Positions 52,947-62,123 are shown, counted from the first letter of the stretch. The stretch is DNA of 64,000 bases from Secundilactobacillus odoratitofui DSM 19909 = JCM 15043 (GCF_001434895.1 NZ_AZEE01000028.1:124502-188501); one strand, 5' to 3'. The notes: generated from the sequence alone by a model not told the origin. Program-made: numbers and translations.

Positions 52947-53408
52947 GTGACTGAAAAAGTCCTGAATTTGGATCAGCAGCTGTGTTTTTCGGCTTATCGG
53001 GTCAACCGACTATTTAGTCAATTTTATGAACTGGCATTAACGCCATTTGAGCTGACTTACCCGCAGTATCTGGTGTTAGTGGCACTTTGGGAGCAAGATC
53101 ACCAGGCGGTTCATGAGTTAGGTGACCATCTGCATTTAGCAAGTAACACGCTAACGCCGTTGTTGAAGCGATTAGAAACCGCGGGGTGGTTAACTAGAAT
53201 TCGGCCGGCGTCCAACCAACGGCAACTTGTGATTAGTTTGACACCAAAAGCGATTAGTACTCAAAGCGAGGTTGCAACTGCTATTGCAGCTTGTATTGAT
53301 TCGAAGGACCAGGATGTGCACACTGATTATGAGCGGCTATTAGCGGATAATCACCATTTAATTAAGACACTTCAGAGGATTATTGATGAAAGGAAGTCAC
53401 AGGCATGA
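52947..53408 (+). CDS. OhrR-like MarR-family redox regulator
   Basis: A 153-residue MarR-type winged helix protein. The early cysteine in L-C-F-S-A-Y (Cys13) occupies the position of the peroxide-sensing cysteine of OhrR proteins, with the following L-A-S-N-T-L-T-P-L-L-K-R-L recognition helix. No second cysteine is obvious, so it would be a one-Cys OhrR. It is translationally coupled (ATGA) to the glutathione peroxidase gene, its most likely target. GTG start with GAGGTGAG. Confidence 0.82.
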   Translation: MTEKVLNLDQQLCFSAYRVNRLFSQFYELALTPFELTYPQYLVLVALWEQDHQAVHELGDHLHLASNTLTPLLKRLETAGWLTRIRPASNQRQLVISLTPKAISTQSEVATAIAACIDSKDQDVHTDYERLLADNHHLIKTLQRIIDERKSQA

Positions 53409-53887
53409 GCAAAATTTATGCGTTTCAAGAAACCGAAATGAACGGCGAAGTGATTGATTTTAAGCAGTATGCAGGCAAAGTACTTTTAATTGTGAACACG
53501 GCAAGTAAGTGTGGGTTGGCACCCCAACTTAATGGCATAGAGAAACTCTACCAAACTTATCATGACCAAGGGTTTGAAGTACTTGGTTTGCCATCGAATC
53601 AGTTTCACCAAGAACTTGGGTCGGATGAGGAAACTTCAGCATATTGTCAGTTGCATTACGGTGTGACCTTTCCAATGACGCAACAGGTTCGGGTAAACGG
53701 CACCGACGAAGATCCGCTGTTTACGTACCTGAAGGAAACAGCCGGCCATGGCCGAATCAAATGGAATTTCACTAAATTCTTGATTGGCCGCGATGGTCAA
53801 CTGATTGATCGATACGCGCCAGTATTTAAACCTGAGAAGATTGAACCTGCTATCGTTACGGCTTTGGCAAAACCTGCAAATTCATAA
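53405..53887 (+). CDS. Glutathione/thiol peroxidase (GPx family)
   Basis: A 160-residue peroxidase that reduces hydroperoxides with thiols. The peroxidatic Cys36 in N-T-A-S-K-C-G-L, the L-P-S-N-Q-F loop, and W-N-F-T-K-F hold the family tetrad Cys/Gln/Trp/Asn. Most bacterial members use thioredoxin rather than glutathione. Overlap with the OhrR gene makes a peroxide-responsive operon. No terminator until 53942. Confidence 0.88.
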   Translation: MSKIYAFQETEMNGEVIDFKQYAGKVLLIVNTASKCGLAPQLNGIEKLYQTYHDQGFEVLGLPSNQFHQELGSDEETSAYCQLHYGVTFPMTQQVRVNGTDEDPLFTYLKETAGHGRIKWNFTKFLIGRDGQLIDRYAPVFKPEKIEPAIVTALAKPANS

Positions 53888-53941
53888 AAATCAAATTTAA
53901 AATAGTTATTTCGTTCAATAGACAACACGACGGAATCACAA

Positions 53942-53989
53942 AAGTACCACCAAACTGTCCGATGCTGGGAGGTTTGGTGGTACTTTTTT
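53942..53989. terminator. Bidirectional terminator
   Basis: AAGTACCACCAAAC / GTTTGGTGGTACTT with loop and T-run between convergent Gpx and hydrolase genes. Confidence 0.88.
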
Positions 53990-54005
53990 ATGCCATAACT
54001 GATTA

Positions 54006-54803
54006 CTATAAATCTGGATGGGTGACAAGCACCGTACGACGTAAGAAGTCGACTGTTGAGTCAAAAACGTCATCCAAGTAACCTTTAGCATGTCGGTGTC
54101 CAGCTAGAAAATTCAACTGGTAAGGCACTTGTGCTTCGGTGAGGGCGGATGCCATAGTTAAAGCACCGCTGGTCGGCACAAACTCTGCCAAGGAATTGGC
54201 CATATAGATTGGGCCAGTTTGTGACGTCACGCGATGAACGGGTGTAGCAGCAGTCAGTTCATCTGTTCGCTGATTGAAATAGTTAAGGACGAACCACTTG
54301 TAAAAGGCGTCGTTAGTACCAGTTTGGTTAATGGTGGCACTTGCTTGTTGATTAAAATGACTGGTATCACCCTCATCAGGGACCACGTCTAGATGATTAG
54401 CCAGCCAATCGTCAATGTCTAAAATACCGGAAAGCGAGACTGCAGGGACACCATATCGAATCGCCAGTTCAACTGCTAAGTTCCCACCAGCAGAGGAACC
54501 GACAACACCAATTGGCATTTGATTAAAGTCACTTCGGGCAATCCAATCAAATAAACTCGCCATGTCAGACAGCGGTTCCGGGTAGTAGGCTGCAGGTGTT
54601 AATCGGTAATTAGGAACTAGCACCATGTAGCCTAGCGCTGCCAGTCGGGTTGCCCAGTCAGCATCCTTACTTTTGTCACCGCGAAACCAACCACCGCCGT
54701 GAATATCAATAATTAGCCCAAGATACGGCCGAGTTTCTTCATGATAGGTATCCAACTTCAAATGTTGATTTTGATCATATTCAATATCAGTTACAATTTG
54801 CAT
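54006..54803 (-). CDS. Alpha/beta hydrolase (esterase/lipase, BD-FAE-like)
   Basis: A 265-residue cytoplasmic hydrolase: oxyanion-hole H-G-G-G-W, nucleophile elbow G-S-S-A-G-G-N, acid near D-I-D-D and catalytic His in A-G-H-R-H-A. It splits short-chain esters; natural substrate unknown. No signal peptide. Apparently a single-gene unit. Confidence 0.85.
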   Translation of the reverse strand: MQIVTDIEYDQNQHLKLDTYHEETRPYLGLIIDIHGGGWFRGDKSKDADWATRLAALGYMVLVPNYRLTPAAYYPEPLSDMASLFDWIARSDFNQMPIGVVGSSAGGNLAVELAIRYGVPAVSLSGILDIDDWLANHLDVVPDEGDTSHFNQQASATINQTGTNDAFYKWFVLNYFNQRTDELTAATPVHRVTSQTGPIYMANSLAEFVPTSGALTMASALTEAQVPYQLNFLAGHRHAKGYLDDVFDSTVDFLRRTVLVTHPDL

Positions 54804-54915
54804 AAGACCACCTCCCAGTGCTTTCGAAGGCAGTATCGCAAATATTTATGAAGTGGTCAAGTAATCACCTTTGAAACGTTTTAGCGATTTGGTCAATCAA
54901 TTATTGAGAGACTAA

Positions 54916-54949
54916 AAAACAACTGTGGCCTTGTAGTCACAGTTGTTAC
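54916..54949 (-). terminator. Terminator of the 3-hydroxyacyl-CoA dehydrogenase gene
   Basis: AACAACTGTG / CACAGTTGTT stem; on the minus strand it is followed by TTTTTTAG. Confidence 0.8.
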
Positions 54950-54959
54950 TTGTTGATGT

Positions 54960-55907
54960 TTATTTAGTATCAGGCTGCACGTCATCTTTGAGGTGCGCAA
55001 GTAATGCTTCATCCCGTTGTGCGACAACTTGTTGACCAGCGTCACCTTGCCAGTCGTAAAAGCCGGAACCCGATTTAAGGCCCAGATGACCTTCAGCGAC
55101 CATTTTGCTAAGAAGTGGGTCGCCATCAGTTTGGTTGGCTAAATCAGCGTAAAGGTAATCACTGATCTTCTTAAAGACATCCAACCCGCCTAAATCGGCA
55201 CTCGCAATCGGTCCGACTAAGCTCCAACGTAATCCTAAACTGGTTTTGATGATCTCATCGACTGCTTCTGGGGTGGCGATGCCTTCGTCGACGATATGAA
55301 GTGCTTCTCGTAACACGGCGAGTTGAATTCGGTTACCAACGAAGCCGAGGGCTACCTTTTTCAACGGCACAGCATGCTTACCAATCTGGGTGATGCGGGT
55401 CACCGTCTGATCGACAACTGATTGATCAGTTTGTTGACCTGGCACCACCTCAACCAGCGGCATTAATTGTGCTGGATTCCAGAAGTGCGCAACCACCAGA
55501 CGTTCCGGGTGATCCAGGTCGGCCTGCATTTCGGTTGGGTCAAGACCTGAAGTGTTGGTTGCCAAAATGGTTTCCGGTTTGACGTACTTTTCAACTTCCG
55601 CCCAAACTTGCTTTTTAACCGCCATATCTTCGACAACGGATTCGATGACAAACTCGGTGTCGTTCAAAGCTAATTCATAGCTAGTCGTGGGGTGGATTCT
55701 CGCCATGATTTGATTTGGAAAATCGGTAAGAATTCCAGCGTGGTTAAACGTTTCTAAATCGGCTTCGATTAACTTCAAGCCGCGTTTTAAGGCTTCTGAA
55801 CTGGTTTCTAAAAGGTTAACGTTATACCCGTTCATTGCAAATTGAAGTGCAATCGCATGGCCCATTGTTCCTGCACCAATATTGGTGATCACTTTCGTTT
55901 CGCTCAT
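54960..55907 (-). CDS. 3-hydroxyacyl-CoA dehydrogenase family protein
   Basis: A 315-residue two-domain enzyme. N-terminal Rossmann fold with G-A-G-T-M-G-H-A-I-A, then V-I-E-S-V-V-E-D, T-N-T-S-G-L and H-F-W-N-P-A-Q-L-M-P-L-V-E-V; C-terminal helical domain G-F-V-G-N-R-I-Q-L-A with F-Y-D-W at the end. These oxidise 3-hydroxyacyl-CoA (3-hydroxybutyryl-CoA, L-gulonate or carnitine relatives) with NAD. Lactobacilli usually lack beta-oxidation, so its true substrate is open. AAAGGATG upstream of ATG. Confidence 0.85.
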   Translation of the reverse strand: MSETKVITNIGAGTMGHAIALQFAMNGYNVNLLETSSEALKRGLKLIEADLETFNHAGILTDFPNQIMARIHPTTSYELALNDTEFVIESVVEDMAVKKQVWAEVEKYVKPETILATNTSGLDPTEMQADLDHPERLVVAHFWNPAQLMPLVEVVPGQQTDQSVVDQTVTRITQIGKHAVPLKKVALGFVGNRIQLAVLREALHIVDEGIATPEAVDEIIKTSLGLRWSLVGPIASADLGGLDVFKKISDYLYADLANQTDGDPLLSKMVAEGHLGLKSGSGFYDWQGDAGQQVVAQRDEALLAHLKDDVQPDTK

Positions 55908-56010
55908 AAGGCAGACATCCTTTCTTGATGAAAACGGTTACTATGATTATTTTAACATAATCAAAAGGATGTTGAATTATGAGCTTGTTCATACCACAGA
56001 TACTGAAAGT

Positions 56011-58287
56011 CTAGTGGGTCATCCGTCTGATCAAACGAATCGGCAAACTTGTCAGTGATAGCAATGCTAGACCAAGTACTGCTAGCCAGTGACTTGATTG
56101 CTCATCGGTTTGAGGTAATCTGGTTGTTGAATCATTACTCGAACCGATATGGGTTGAACCAGCATCGTGATGCGCTATGACAGCAGTAGTCGGATTGAAT
56201 TGCGCAGTCTTAACGTGATTGAGTTCAGAATCCGTCTCAGGTGAGAGTTGAGTGGCGCTTTTGGCAGCTTGAGTATCGGATTGATTGGCATCGGCCGTTG
56301 TGTTTGAAGAAGTCAAATCAGTCGTTGCTGGCAACTCACCAGGTAGCGTCAGGTCCGAATCAGTCAGACTGTCAGGTTCCGTTGGATTAGTTACGGCAAC
56401 CGCATCATCTGGTGTAGTAGGTGAAACTGGTGAAGCTGGTTGGCTAGGTGAAACAGTGGCATCAGGTTTTTGATATACGGCGTCTGAAACACGTGTTCGG
56501 ACCCTTGGACCATCATCCAGCGTACCTAGATTCATGGGGTCACTTGTGGTATAAACACCAGCAGGGACTTTAGTACGAACCCAAATCCCATTGTCTAAGG
56601 TGCCAAGATTCATGGGATCAGTTGTGGTTGAGACAGCTGCAGGTACTTGAGTTCGAACTCGTACACCATCGTCGAGCTTGCCAACTTGATTCAAATTAAG
56701 TTGACCAAGATCAACTAAGAAGTATGTGCCACTTTGTTTACCATCATATTGGGCAACAAGTTGATTGGCTTTTGATTGGTATAACCAACCGGATGTGGCC
56801 GTAACATTTGGAAAAGCAACAGTGACGTTAAAGTCGGGTCCGAAAGTGACGTTCACCAGATCGTCATCATTATTGATGAAGCTTACTGCGTTGGTCACGT
56901 GATCTGTGTGCCACTGACTGAGATCCAGTGTTGTCAGAGCTGACATTCCTGCAAACAGCTGCCCCATATCGTTAACTTGGGTCACATCCCAATTTGAAAC
57001 ATTTAATTGACTGATTTTGGCGTCATCGGCGAACATCATGTCCATATTAGTCATTTTACTGGTGTTCCAATTTGACACGTCCAGAGCTTGTAAGTTCTCA
57101 TCGCCGCTAAACATCATGGCGGTGCTGGTCACGTTGGCCGTGTTCCAATGACTCACATCGAGTTGCGTTAACGCAGTGTCACCACTGAACATCATCGCCA
57201 GATTGGTGACGTTAGCTGTATTCCAATTGCTAATGTTAAGTTGCGATAAAGCTGAATCGCCACTAAACATCATGCCCATATCGACCACGTTAGCCGTATT
57301 CCAGTTATCGACGGCTAGTGTTTGTAGGGCTGAATCATTGGCGAATAGCTGGCCCATGTTAGTGACTTGACTCGTATCCCAGTCACTCACATCAAGGGAG
57401 GTTAATGACGTGTCGTTCTCAAACATCATGGCCATTGAGGTGGTGTGTGATAATTTGAAATTCCGGGTATCTAAAACAGCTAACTTAGCATCATTGGCGA
57501 ACATCATGTCCATATTGACGACGTTTTCGGTGTCTAAATTGGTGGTATCAAAGCTAGTTAGATTCTCAAAACCGGAAGCTGGTTGGTTACTTGAGTCTAG
57601 GGTGGTAGCGAATAGTCGACTTGAATCGCTTGGTAAAATAACTGGACCAGTTGCTTTTGAAGTATCAATCTTCGTGATCAATTGACCATAAAGCTGCCCC
57701 AAATTGATCGTGTCAGCTTGCGTGAGTGTTCCGCTGTCAAAAGAAAGTGTGCCGTCATCAGTTAAGGTGTAATGGGCCGTACCGTCAGTTCCAGTAGCGA
57801 CGGTTTTGAGGGATTGCGATGAATCACTTGATGACGTTGATGCTGCGGTAGTGGTGGCAGTAGTATTCGTCTGACTTGTGTTTTGAGCAACAGAATCCGA
57901 GTTGCTAATTGATTGCGAACTGGTGTTAGAAGAATTATCTGAGTTTAATTCAGAATTGGCTTGAGTTGTGCCACTTGAAGATTGAGCCTGGTTTGAAGAT
58001 GAGGCAACCGTTGCTTTTGTGGTAGCAGTATCCTGATTTGTATTATTTGAATTAGACGAATCCAATGATGATGACTTCGTCGCAGAAGATGCATTAGATG
58101 TAGTTGCAACAATTGTTGACTGGCTGGCGGTAGCTTGCGCAGAAATGCTCGGGGCGCCAGTACAAGTTAAGCCTAGCAGTGTGACACCGGCTAATAGCCA
58201 GTAATTTCCGCTTTTATATGTAAGGGAGTTATTGGGAAAAGAGTTAGTTTCTAACCTATTAGATTTGCGTGAGGTAATCTCAAACAT
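56011..58287 (-). CDS. BspA-like LPQT-anchored surface protein
   Basis: A 758-residue wall protein with a YKSGxYW-type signal peptide (T-Y-K-S-G-N-Y-W) and cleavage near I-S-A-Q. A Ser/Thr/Asn-rich stalk reaches about residue 160. Then a DUF285 domain follows with about eight 25-residue units (N-T-A-N-V-T-N-x-A-M-M-F-S-G-D) to about 500, then three repeats of about 25 residues (D-P-M-N-L-G-T-L-D), a Pro/Thr/Ser stalk, L-P-Q-T-D-E and a membrane helix plus R-L-I-R-R. BspA-type repeats occur in adhesins. ATG with a weak GAAAG site. Expression probably from its own promoter. Confidence 0.88.
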   Translation of the reverse strand: MFEITSRKSNRLETNSFPNNSLTYKSGNYWLLAGVTLLGLTCTGAPSISAQATASQSTIVATTSNASSATKSSSLDSSNSNNTNQDTATTKATVASSSNQAQSSSGTTQANSELNSDNSSNTSSQSISNSDSVAQNTSQTNTTATTTAASTSSSDSSQSLKTVATGTDGTAHYTLTDDGTLSFDSGTLTQADTINLGQLYGQLITKIDTSKATGPVILPSDSSRLFATTLDSSNQPASGFENLTSFDTTNLDTENVVNMDMMFANDAKLAVLDTRNFKLSHTTSMAMMFENDTSLTSLDVSDWDTSQVTNMGQLFANDSALQTLAVDNWNTANVVDMGMMFSGDSALSQLNISNWNTANVTNLAMMFSGDTALTQLDVSHWNTANVTSTAMMFSGDENLQALDVSNWNTSKMTNMDMMFADDAKISQLNVSNWDVTQVNDMGQLFAGMSALTTLDLSQWHTDHVTNAVSFINNDDDLVNVTFGPDFNVTVAFPNVTATSGWLYQSKANQLVAQYDGKQSGTYFLVDLGQLNLNQVGKLDDGVRVRTQVPAAVSTTTDPMNLGTLDNGIWVRTKVPAGVYTTSDPMNLGTLDDGPRVRTRVSDAVYQKPDATVSPSQPASPVSPTTPDDAVAVTNPTEPDSLTDSDLTLPGELPATTDLTSSNTTADANQSDTQAAKSATQLSPETDSELNHVKTAQFNPTTAVIAHHDAGSTHIGSSNDSTTRLPQTDEQSSHWLAVLGLALLSLTSLPIRLIRRMTH
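56470..56720 (-). repeat. Three short repeats of about 25 residues before the stalk
   Basis: Three units around V-R-T-x-V-P-A-x-V-x-T-T-x-D-P-M-N-L-G-T-L-D-x-G, each about 75 bp. Not found in the other surface proteins of this window. Confidence 0.75.
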
Positions 58288-58448
58288 CTTCTTTCAGCAT
58301 TATAAAGTAGTACTTTCCTAATGCTCAGTTTACATCTCTTGATGCCCGATATTCAAGGGGTATTACCAAATTTCTGAAACCGGATGCAGATTAGTTCGGG
58401 CAGTTGGATTATAATGAATTTAAACTTCAACGTGAAAGGGGATAAATC

Positions 58449-58769
58449 ATGCAGAACCAACTTCAGACGATCCATGATGAGCAGTACGTTGCCAAATCTT
58501 CTCAAGGTGTAGCTGTGATTGACTTTAGATCTGACTGGTGTCCGCCTTGCAGAACAATGGATACTGTGCTGTCGAAAGTTGCAACAACTCACTCGGAAGT
58601 TACCTTTTTGTCGTTGACGGTCAATCAAGAACCGCTGATTGCTAAGGCGGTCGGGGTCATGAGTACACCAACAATTTTAATTAAAAAAGATGGCCGGATC
58701 GTGGACGCTTTAATTGGGACTTGTACGGTTGGTGAGTTCGATGATCGATTGGCACGTGTTTTACAATAA
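58449..58769 (+). CDS. Thioredoxin-like protein with WCPPC active site
   Basis: A 106-residue thioredoxin fold with cytoplasmic location. Active site is W-C-P-P-C (residues 30-34) in place of the usual W-C-G-P-C, and the cis-Pro loop is S-T-P-T. A Pro in the second spacer position is found in some bacterial thioredoxins and would be expected to shift the redox potential, by analogy with known Cys-x-x-Cys variation. It has no neighbouring reductase. GAAAGGGG before the ATG. Single gene. Confidence 0.85.
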   Translation: MQNQLQTIHDEQYVAKSSQGVAVIDFRSDWCPPCRTMDTVLSKVATTHSEVTFLSLTVNQEPLIAKAVGVMSTPTILIKKDGRIVDALIGTCTVGEFDDRLARVLQ

Positions 58770-58930
58770 TCGCTTAATTGATTGTGAATGGTATAGGTAT
58801 ATTTACCTGAAATAACAATAGTTTTCATTTTAACTCATATTCTTGCAATGCTTTTAAACCACAATTAATCAATGCAAACCATCGAAATATCATTTTATTG
58901 AGCAAATGAGATAAAATGTTTTCAGAAAAC

Positions 58931-58939
58931 TGGTATAAT
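58931..58939 (+). promoter_or_regulatory. Extended -10 promoter
   Basis: TGGTATAAT (TGn plus TATAAT), 36 bases before the 91-residue gene; no clear -35. Confidence 0.55.
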
Positions 58940-58974
58940 CTATTCATCAAATAAAATGGTACTTTGGGGGTACG

Positions 58975-59250
58975 ATGATGACAAAGGAAGAATTTGACGC
59001 ACAAGTTGAAGCTGCCAAGACGCTTTTTACGACCGAAATTGATGATACAGATTTACAACAACGCTACGATGACTTAATGGCATTAAGGCAATTATTAGAC
59101 CAACGGTTAAATCAGTTGGATAGTCGGTTGCACCCAGTATCAAGCAAAAACTTAGTCAATCCACCAGCTTTTGAAAAAATCGGTAGTGAGAAGACAAACG
59201 ATGACGATTCAGATGGGACCAACGTCATGATGGGCTTTTTGAAAAAGTAG
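58975..59250 (+). CDS. Small acidic unknown protein (91 residues)
   Basis: A charged, helical protein (L-M-A-L-R-Q-L-L-D-Q-R-L-N-Q-L as coiled-coil-like stretch), C-terminus D-D-D-S-D-G-T-N-V-M-M-G-F-L-K-K. Two ATGs, at 58975 and 58978, follow the GGGGG site. No family recognised. Confidence 0.65.
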   Translation: MMTKEEFDAQVEAAKTLFTTEIDDTDLQQRYDDLMALRQLLDQRLNQLDSRLHPVSSKNLVNPPAFEKIGSEKTNDDDSDGTNVMMGFLKK

Positions 59251-59303
59251 TCTGAATATCTTTATCGTGTAAGCAGGACTTGATTAGGTTGCAGAATAGA
59301 AAT

Positions 59304-59348
59304 TAAAGAAGTCGTGAACCCCTTTATTTTGGGATTCACGACTTCTTT
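59304..59348. terminator. Bidirectional terminator
   Basis: AAAGAAGTCGTGAA and TTCACGACTTCTTT with A/T-runs, between convergent small genes. Confidence 0.85.
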
Positions 59349-59376
59349 GGCTGCCATAGTCGGGACTTGAGTTTTG

Positions 59377-59865
59377 TTAATGATGAAGCTGATATAACAC
59401 GAAGCCGGCAATTACGGCCAACGCAATGACGTTACTCAAGTTGTTAAAGTGCGTCGCAAGTCGCATTTGGTGGCGAAAATGGGCGCTGATTTCGGTTAAT
59501 GGGGCACTTGTTTTAATTAATTCGGTATGTTCCTGGTAGAGGGAGGTAAATTCCTGCTGTAGATTTTGATACTTCATATCCTTTGCCCACCAAACCCACG
59601 AGACTGTGAAAGCCACCACCATTACACCGATTAAGATGAGATCTAGCGGACTGGCAGCAATTTGCTTCAACGTTTCGCTCGTTTGGTTACTAGCAGTGAG
59701 CATCCTAGTGATGTTGGACAATACAGCGGTGATTAGCAGCACAATTAAACAGATCAACTGTAGTAGGGTCGCTCGCTGGTGTTTTGCAGCAAGTCGATCT
59801 AATGCAGTCAGTTGCTGAGAGACGTCGGTTTGAACTTGGGTGAAAAAATGTTCGTTAGAGATCAT
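59377..59865 (-). CDS. Unknown membrane protein with three helices
   Basis: A 162-residue protein with three predicted helices (about 34-53, 75-95 and 145-159) and a coiled-coil-like cytoplasmic part between the second and third. The TTG frame start six bases upstream is rejected because AAGGGA spacing favours the ATG. No family recognised. Confidence 0.6.
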   Translation of the reverse strand: MISNEHFFTQVQTDVSQQLTALDRLAAKHQRATLLQLICLIVLLITAVLSNITRMLTASNQTSETLKQIAASPLDLILIGVMVVAFTVSWVWWAKDMKYQNLQQEFTSLYQEHTELIKTSAPLTEISAHFRHQMRLATHFNNLSNVIALAVIAGFVLYQLHH

Positions 59866-60001
59866 CGGCAAGTCAGTCCCTTCCGTAGTATCATTAACTT
59901 GATTTTACCCAATTATTGCGGATTTGGACAGTATTTAGATTGTGCCTGTGCGAGATTGGGTTTCAGCCAAATTTAACTAGAAGAAGGTCACCGCAAAGAA
60001 T

Positions 60002-60048
60002 AACCGTTCAAGCGGTATGTTCACAGCCTGAACGGCTATTCTGATTAA
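60002..60048 (-). terminator. Long hairpin behind the LOG-family gene
   Basis: AGAATAaCCGTTCA / TGAACGGcTATTCT arms with a mismatch; on the minus strand a short T-run follows. Probably ends the LOG transcript. Confidence 0.5.
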
Positions 60049-60086
60049 ATCCTATCCTAAAAATGAAGACGGTAAAACACTCTAAA

Positions 60087-60665
60087 TCACTTGGGTTGAT
60101 GATAATCCGTCCTGATTATCGGTGGTTGATAGGCAGTCATGAATTCAAAGATCGTCGGTAATTGGTCTGCAAAACAAAGTTTGGCTCGATGTTCAGCTGT
60201 CAGAAACCCCTGGGTCACCATCTGGTCGAACAAAGTGATCAACGGATCGTAGTAGTGATTAACGTTGTAAAACGCGCACGGATTGGGATTATCACCGATT
60301 CGTGCCCATGAGTAAGCTTCGATGATCTCTTCAAGGGTGCCTGGACCACCAGGAAGGGCAATACAGCCGTCTGAATCAGTTAGCATCTGCTGTTTTCGAG
60401 TGGCCATATTGTCGACGACGGTCAGTTCAGTTAAATTCTTAGCGGCAGCGCCACGGTCATAAAGTTCTTGGGGCATGATACCATGAACTTGACCGCCAGC
60501 GTCTAAGACTGATTGGGCTAAAACGCCCATCAAACCAACGCCACCACCGCCATAGACCAGCTTCAGATGGTGGGTCGCGAGATATTGACCTAATTGAATG
60601 GCGGCATCGTAATAAATCGATTGCTTTCCCGTATTTGCGCCACAGTAAACGGCAATACTATTCAT
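60087..60665 (-). CDS. LOG-family nucleotide 5'-monophosphate phosphoribohydrolase
   Basis: A 192-residue cytoplasmic enzyme of the lysine-decarboxylase-like TIGR00730 group. Motifs G-G-G-G-V-G-L-M-G (39-47) and P-G-G-P-G-T-L-E-E (105-113) define the LOG/YvdD family, which cleaves the N-glycosidic bond of nucleoside monophosphates, in plants of cytokinin precursors. Bacterial role is nucleotide salvage or stress. AAAAGGAG precedes ATG. Confidence 0.88.
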   Translation of the reverse strand: MNSIAVYCGANTGKQSIYYDAAIQLGQYLATHHLKLVYGGGGVGLMGVLAQSVLDAGGQVHGIMPQELYDRGAAAKNLTELTVVDNMATRKQQMLTDSDGCIALPGGPGTLEEIIEAYSWARIGDNPNPCAFYNVNHYYDPLITLFDQMVTQGFLTAEHRAKLCFADQLPTIFEFMTAYQPPIIRTDYHQPK

Positions 60666-60727
60666 CAGTTAATTGCTCCTTTTATTTTAATGGATATTGT
60701 ATTGACCATTGTATAATACAATAACGA

Positions 60728-61228
60728 TTAATTAGCTTCTAATTTCAATAAGGCTTTTTTACGGTCAAGACCACCCGCATACCCGGTAAGGCTACCGTTA
60801 GCACCCAGAACGCGGTGACAAGGAATCACGATTGAAATCGGATTGTGGCCAACGGCACCACCAACCGCACGCGCCGATCCAGTCGGTTGGCCATTTTGGG
60901 TTGTCAATTTGGCGACAATTTCTTGATAGGTGATCGTTTCGCCATAAGGTATGCTAAGTAGGACTTGGTAAACTTGACGTCTGAATTGGGTTGTTTCCGG
61001 GTGAGTCGGCAACAGAGCTGGATCAGGTCTTTTACCCGCAAAATAATCGTCAAGCCATGTCGTCGTTTCGCTTAGTATTGGTGATGCATCGGTTGATGCA
61101 GCGTCTAAATCATACTTTGCGCCAAAATAGGTTTGTTGGTCAAACCAGACCCCCAGTAGATATTGTTCGTCCGCCAGCATCACAATGGGACCAAGTGGTG
61201 ACTGGTAAGTTGCTTTAAATTGCGTCAT
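60728..61228 (-). CDS. ogt: Methylated-DNA-protein-cysteine methyltransferase
   Basis: A 166-residue repair protein that takes methyl groups from O6-methylguanine in a suicidal reaction. Active-site I-P-C-H-R-V with Cys137 and the preceding helix-turn-helix Y-Q-E-I-V-A-K-L; A-G-G-L-x-R-K at the end. A GTG three codons upstream touches the GAGGGAG box, so ATG 61228 is preferred. Confidence 0.92.
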   Translation of the reverse strand: MTQFKATYQSPLGPIVMLADEQYLLGVWFDQQTYFGAKYDLDAASTDASPILSETTTWLDDYFAGKRPDPALLPTHPETTQFRRQVYQVLLSIPYGETITYQEIVAKLTTQNGQPTGSARAVGGAVGHNPISIVIPCHRVLGANGSLTGYAGGLDRKKALLKLEAN

Positions 61229-61397
61229 AAATTGCACTCCCTCGTTAAGTTTTACTTGCAGAGTAGGCTACTTTTGGCCAGAATGCAAGCCACAGTGAGA
61301 GCGGCAGTTTGATCAACTTTTACATGAATGATACGGGATCAATACGCTATCCTGACAAACGGTGTGTATAGTGAAGTGCGTAGAGAGGAGTGTTGTT

Positions 61398-62108
61398 ATG
61401 ACAACGCTGATATTTGGTCATCGAGGTGTACCTGCTAAATTGCCGGAAAATTCTTTAGCTGGTTTTGCGTACGCTATCGCACACGATATTGATGGCTTGG
61501 AATTTGATGTTCAGTTAACGGCAGATGGAATACCGGTCGTGATGCATGACGAGCGTCTTAATCGAACAACTGACGGACACGGCTTAATCAGTAGCTATCG
61601 TTATGATGATTTACGACGGTTTTGCTTGAGTAACGGGGAACGGATTCCGACCTTACAGGCGTTACTTAAGTTGGTTGGTCATCATGATGTTATTTTGAAT
61701 TTTGAATTTAAAACCAATCGTGTTAGATATCCTGGCGTTGAAAAACGGGTGTTAGATATAATTAAGCGTGCACCACTTAAAAATCCAGTTATTTTTTCTT
61801 CATTTAATCTAGCGACGATTCAGCGTGCGCAACAAATTGATCCCAGGCAGTGTTACTGTTTGTTAGCAAACCACCACTTTAAAGATCCGAGTCAGTTCAT
61901 CAAGCAACACCACCTTGACGGACTACACCTCAAACACCATCAACCCGAAGCAGAAGCGGTTGAGCGCATTTGGACCGTTAATCGGACCGTCGACATGCGC
62001 CGGTTATTTGTGGAACGGGTGGCAGGTATCATTACGGATGATTTTGAGCGCGCACAACTGATTCGAGCAGAACAACACCACTTAACCCAACCAGCTTTAT
62101 CAATTTAA
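61398..62108 (+). CDS. Glycerophosphodiester phosphodiesterase
   Basis: A 236-residue GDPD-family TIM-barrel enzyme: G-H-R-G (His8/Arg9), E-F-D-V (Glu35 and Asp37), V-M-H-D-E (His50) are the catalytic and metal-binding residues. It splits glycerophosphodiesters into glycerol-3-phosphate and an alcohol, so recycling phospholipids or teichoic acid. No signal peptide, hence cytoplasmic. GAGGAG sets the start at 61398. Confidence 0.9.
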   Translation: MTTLIFGHRGVPAKLPENSLAGFAYAIAHDIDGLEFDVQLTADGIPVVMHDERLNRTTDGHGLISSYRYDDLRRFCLSNGERIPTLQALLKLVGHHDVILNFEFKTNRVRYPGVEKRVLDIIKRAPLKNPVIFSSFNLATIQRAQQIDPRQCYCLLANHHFKDPSQFIKQHHLDGLHLKHHQPEAEAVERIWTVNRTVDMRRLFVERVAGIITDDFERAQLIRAEQHHLTQPALSI

Positions 62109-62123
62109 TCACATACGCATGTG

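Noticed and set aside
54893-55126. 77-codon minus-strand frame at the end of the dehydrogenase gene
   Set aside because: Frame-shifted shadow overlapping the terminator.
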